Origin: Smithella sp. ME-1
GTDB taxonomy: Bacteria; Desulfobacterota; Syntrophia; Syntrophales; Smithellaceae
Direction: 5' to 3'
Assembly (NCBI GenBank): GCA_000495415.1
Contig: AWGX01000804.1
Location: 1-15,986, forward strand
DNA length: 15,986 nucleotides
The translations under genes were made by a program, and so were the position numbers. Position 1 is the stretch's first letter; each line of letters starts with the position of its first letter. Below, piece by piece: positions 14,564-15,986 of this stretch. The notes under the pieces are model-generated. The model was not told the origin of the DNA. It did not search any database and saw nothing but the letters and a program-made list of their open reading frames with translations.

Positions 14564-15880
14564 ATGGGACATCTGGTTGGGAAAGACATTTATAAAAAAC
14601 TGGGAGAAAAGATTGACAATTTAACCGTTAAGGCACCCTGGAATGATGCGGTTTACAATATTTTTAAAACTCTCTACACAGAGGACGAAGCTGAAGTTAT
14701 TGTGAAGATGCCTTATGTTTTGTCTAGTTTTGACCGTATTCAAAAAATAACAAAGATTGAACCTGCAAAATTACGAAAGATACTGGAAGGCTTATGCGTT
14801 AAAGGTCTTGTTATGGATATCTGGGCAAACAATACTTATAATTATATGATTTCACCTATGATCATCGGTATATTTGAATTTACGATGATGAGAAATAATC
14901 CTGATCTTAATTCCAAGGAATGGGCTAAATTATTTCATCAATATCTCCAAGGTGATGGCGGACCTTTATACACTGAAAACAGCAAAGAAGGACACAAGAT
15001 ATCTTTTGCCCGTACACTTCCTCATGAAGGTACTATTTTGGAGGAAGATTATGTTGAAGTTCTTGATTACGAAAAAGCTACTTCGCTTATTGAATCTTTC
15101 AATAAGTTTTCAATCGGGTTATGTTCCTGCCGACATGAAAAACATCACATTGATGAAAAAAAATGTAATGTCCCTCTGGATACTTGCACATCATTTGGTT
15201 TTGGAGCAGACTACCTCATTCGGAATAACTTGGCAAAAGAAGTCTCCAAAACAGAAATGCTTGAGCATTTTGCCCGATCAAAAGAAATGGGGCTTGTTTT
15301 CAATGCCGATAATGTTCAGAAAAATATTACCTTTATATGTCATTGCTGCGGCTGTTGCTGTAACATATTGTTGGGAATTTCCAAGTTCGGTTATCCTAAC
15401 GTAGTTGTAACATCCAATTACATAGCAGAAATTGATGAAAAATTATGCAACGGATGCGGCAAGTGTGCTAAAGCCTGCAAGATCGACGCCATCCAAATGG
15501 TTGCTATTGAAAAACCACAAACCAAAAAGAAAAAGGATGCCATCATAAATAAAGACTTTTGCATTGGCTGTGGAGTTTGTGTTCTCGCCTGCCCGACAAA
15601 AGCAATGAAACTCAAGAAGCGCGAAAAGCGTGTTATTCTGCCGGAAACAACATTTGAAAGAATAATACTCCAGGCACTTAAAGCCGGTAATTTACAAAAC
15701 CACATTTTCGATAATCCGCAGAGTAAAACGCAGGATTTCATGCGCGGATTTGTTGGAGGGTTCCTTAGAATATCTTCTGTCAAAAAAGCACTTTTAAGCG
15801 ATGCTCTCCGCTCCACATTTCTGGCTACAATGAAAATGGGCATACACGTGCAAGGGAAAGGCTGGCTGACAAAATTATAA
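14564..15880 (+). CDS. cysteine-rich protein with two 4Fe-4S ferredoxin motifs, divergent from the corrinoid operon
   Basis: A 438-residue iron-sulfur protein, probably a cytoplasmic electron carrier. Numbering from the ATG: residues about 35-95 look like a winged-helix domain (EDEAEVIVKMPYVL, then the IEPAKLRKILEGL helix). A first cysteine group is C187-x-C189-R with C201 and C208. A dense group follows at 259-266 (CHCCGCCC). The 8Fe ferredoxin part has C295/C298/C301/C305 and C333/C336/C339/C343. The last 90 residues lack cysteines. RACo-type activators need a low-potential donor, so this protein may feed electrons to the RACo-like and MetH-activation-like proteins. That rests on divergent placement and shared operator-like sites. 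The wHTH-like part could instead bind DNA. The start was moved from a TTG at 14558 to 14564 on ribosome-binding-site spacing. Confidence 0.85.
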   Translation: MGHLVGKDIYKKLGEKIDNLTVKAPWNDAVYNIFKTLYTEDEAEVIVKMPYVLSSFDRIQKITKIEPAKLRKILEGLCVKGLVMDIWANNTYNYMISPMIIGIFEFTMMRNNPDLNSKEWAKLFHQYLQGDGGPLYTENSKEGHKISFARTLPHEGTILEEDYVEVLDYEKATSLIESFNKFSIGLCSCRHEKHHIDEKKCNVPLDTCTSFGFGADYLIRNNLAKEVSKTEMLEHFARSKEMGLVFNADNVQKNITFICHCCGCCCNILLGISKFGYPNVVVTSNYIAEIDEKLCNGCGKCAKACKIDAIQMVAIEKPQTKKKKDAIINKDFCIGCGVCVLACPTKAMKLKKREKRVILPETTFERIILQALKAGNLQNHIFDNPQSKTQDFMRGFVGGFLRISSVKKALLSDALRSTFLATMKMGIHVQGKGWLTKL

Positions 15881-15912
15881 TCGAATCATCAGGCCGCGGC
15901 TCTTTCCGAGGG

Positions 15913-15930
15913 CAAAGGTGTCTGCCTTTG
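15913..15930 (+). other. stem-loop after the ferredoxin-like gene
   Basis: CAAAGG (15913-15918) pairs with CCTTTG (15925-15930) around TGTCTG. An 8-base palindrome GCCGCGGC sits just upstream (15893-15900). No T-run follows, so it is at most a weak or factor-dependent terminator. Confidence 0.3.
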
Positions 15931-15944
15931 ACTGTTGAGAAATA

Positions 15945-15986
15945 ATGGTTAAAGAAGGTATCATACCATTTCGATTTCAAAGGATA
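15945..15986 (+). CDS. possible start of a gene cut by the window end
   Basis: An ATG at 15945 opens a frame that stays open for 14 codons to the window edge (MVKEGIIPFRFQRI). No clear ribosome-binding site precedes it and the fragment is too short to recognise. It lies 64 bases after the ferredoxin-like gene and could be cotranscribed with it. Confidence 0.3.
   Translation, partial: MVKEGIIPFRFQRI

Noticed and set aside
1..15986. CRISPR array, insertion sequence, tRNA or rRNA
   Set aside because: No regularly spaced direct repeats, transposase, or recognisable RNA-gene pattern was found on reading both strands.

Overview
The window reads as chromosomal DNA from a strictly anaerobic bacterium of moderately low GC. 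An obligate corrinoid methyl-transfer operon, a RACo-type reductive activator and an electron-transfer ferredoxin suggest a Desulfobacterota/Syntrophales-like or similar anaerobe. This placement is an inference from gene content; there is no rRNA or other marker gene. No mobile element, CRISPR array, tRNA or rRNA was seen.

Left part (1-5864): four genes that look independent of one another. The first joins a CmpB-like (PF06541) four-helix membrane domain to an HD hydrolase domain (279-1523, +). Convergent with it is a BrkB/YihY membrane protein fused to a cyclic-nucleotide-binding domain (1575-3140, -). Divergent from that is a family-5 extracellular solute-binding lipoprotein (3217-4851, +). 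The fourth is a COG0523/CobW-type GTPase with a CxCC metal motif (4914-5864, +).

Central part (5971-14042, all on the minus strand): a compact corrinoid methyltransferase operon. In transcription order it holds a TetR repressor, a corrinoid (B12-binding) methyl carrier, a UroD-superfamily protein with an H-x-D...C metal site, a MetH-activation-like protein with a cysteine-rich tail, a HyuA-type ASKHA ATPase, an MtaA/CmuA-like UroD-superfamily protein with the classical H-x-C...C zinc site, and a RACo-like [2Fe-2S]/ASKHA corrinoid reactivator. From the corrinoid gene onward, gaps range from 67 bp to an 8-bp overlap. The likely scheme is: one UroD-type protein demethylates an unknown substrate onto Co(I), the carrier passes the methyl group on, the other UroD-type protein delivers it to an unknown acceptor, and up to three proteins keep the cobalt active. 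No MtrH/MtvA-type methyl-tetrahydrofolate transferase is present in the window.

Right part (14043-15986): a 521-bp divergent control region. It holds a clear TetR operator palindrome at the TetR/operon promoter and a weaker relative over a promoter candidate for the divergent gene. That gene (14564-15880, +) encodes a cysteine-rich protein with two 4Fe-4S ferredoxin clusters and further cysteine motifs, and could supply electrons to the corrinoid activation machinery. The last 42 bases may begin another gene.

Several start codons were moved from the longest ORF on ribosome-binding-site evidence: the MtaA-like gene to 8593 and the ferredoxin gene to 14564.
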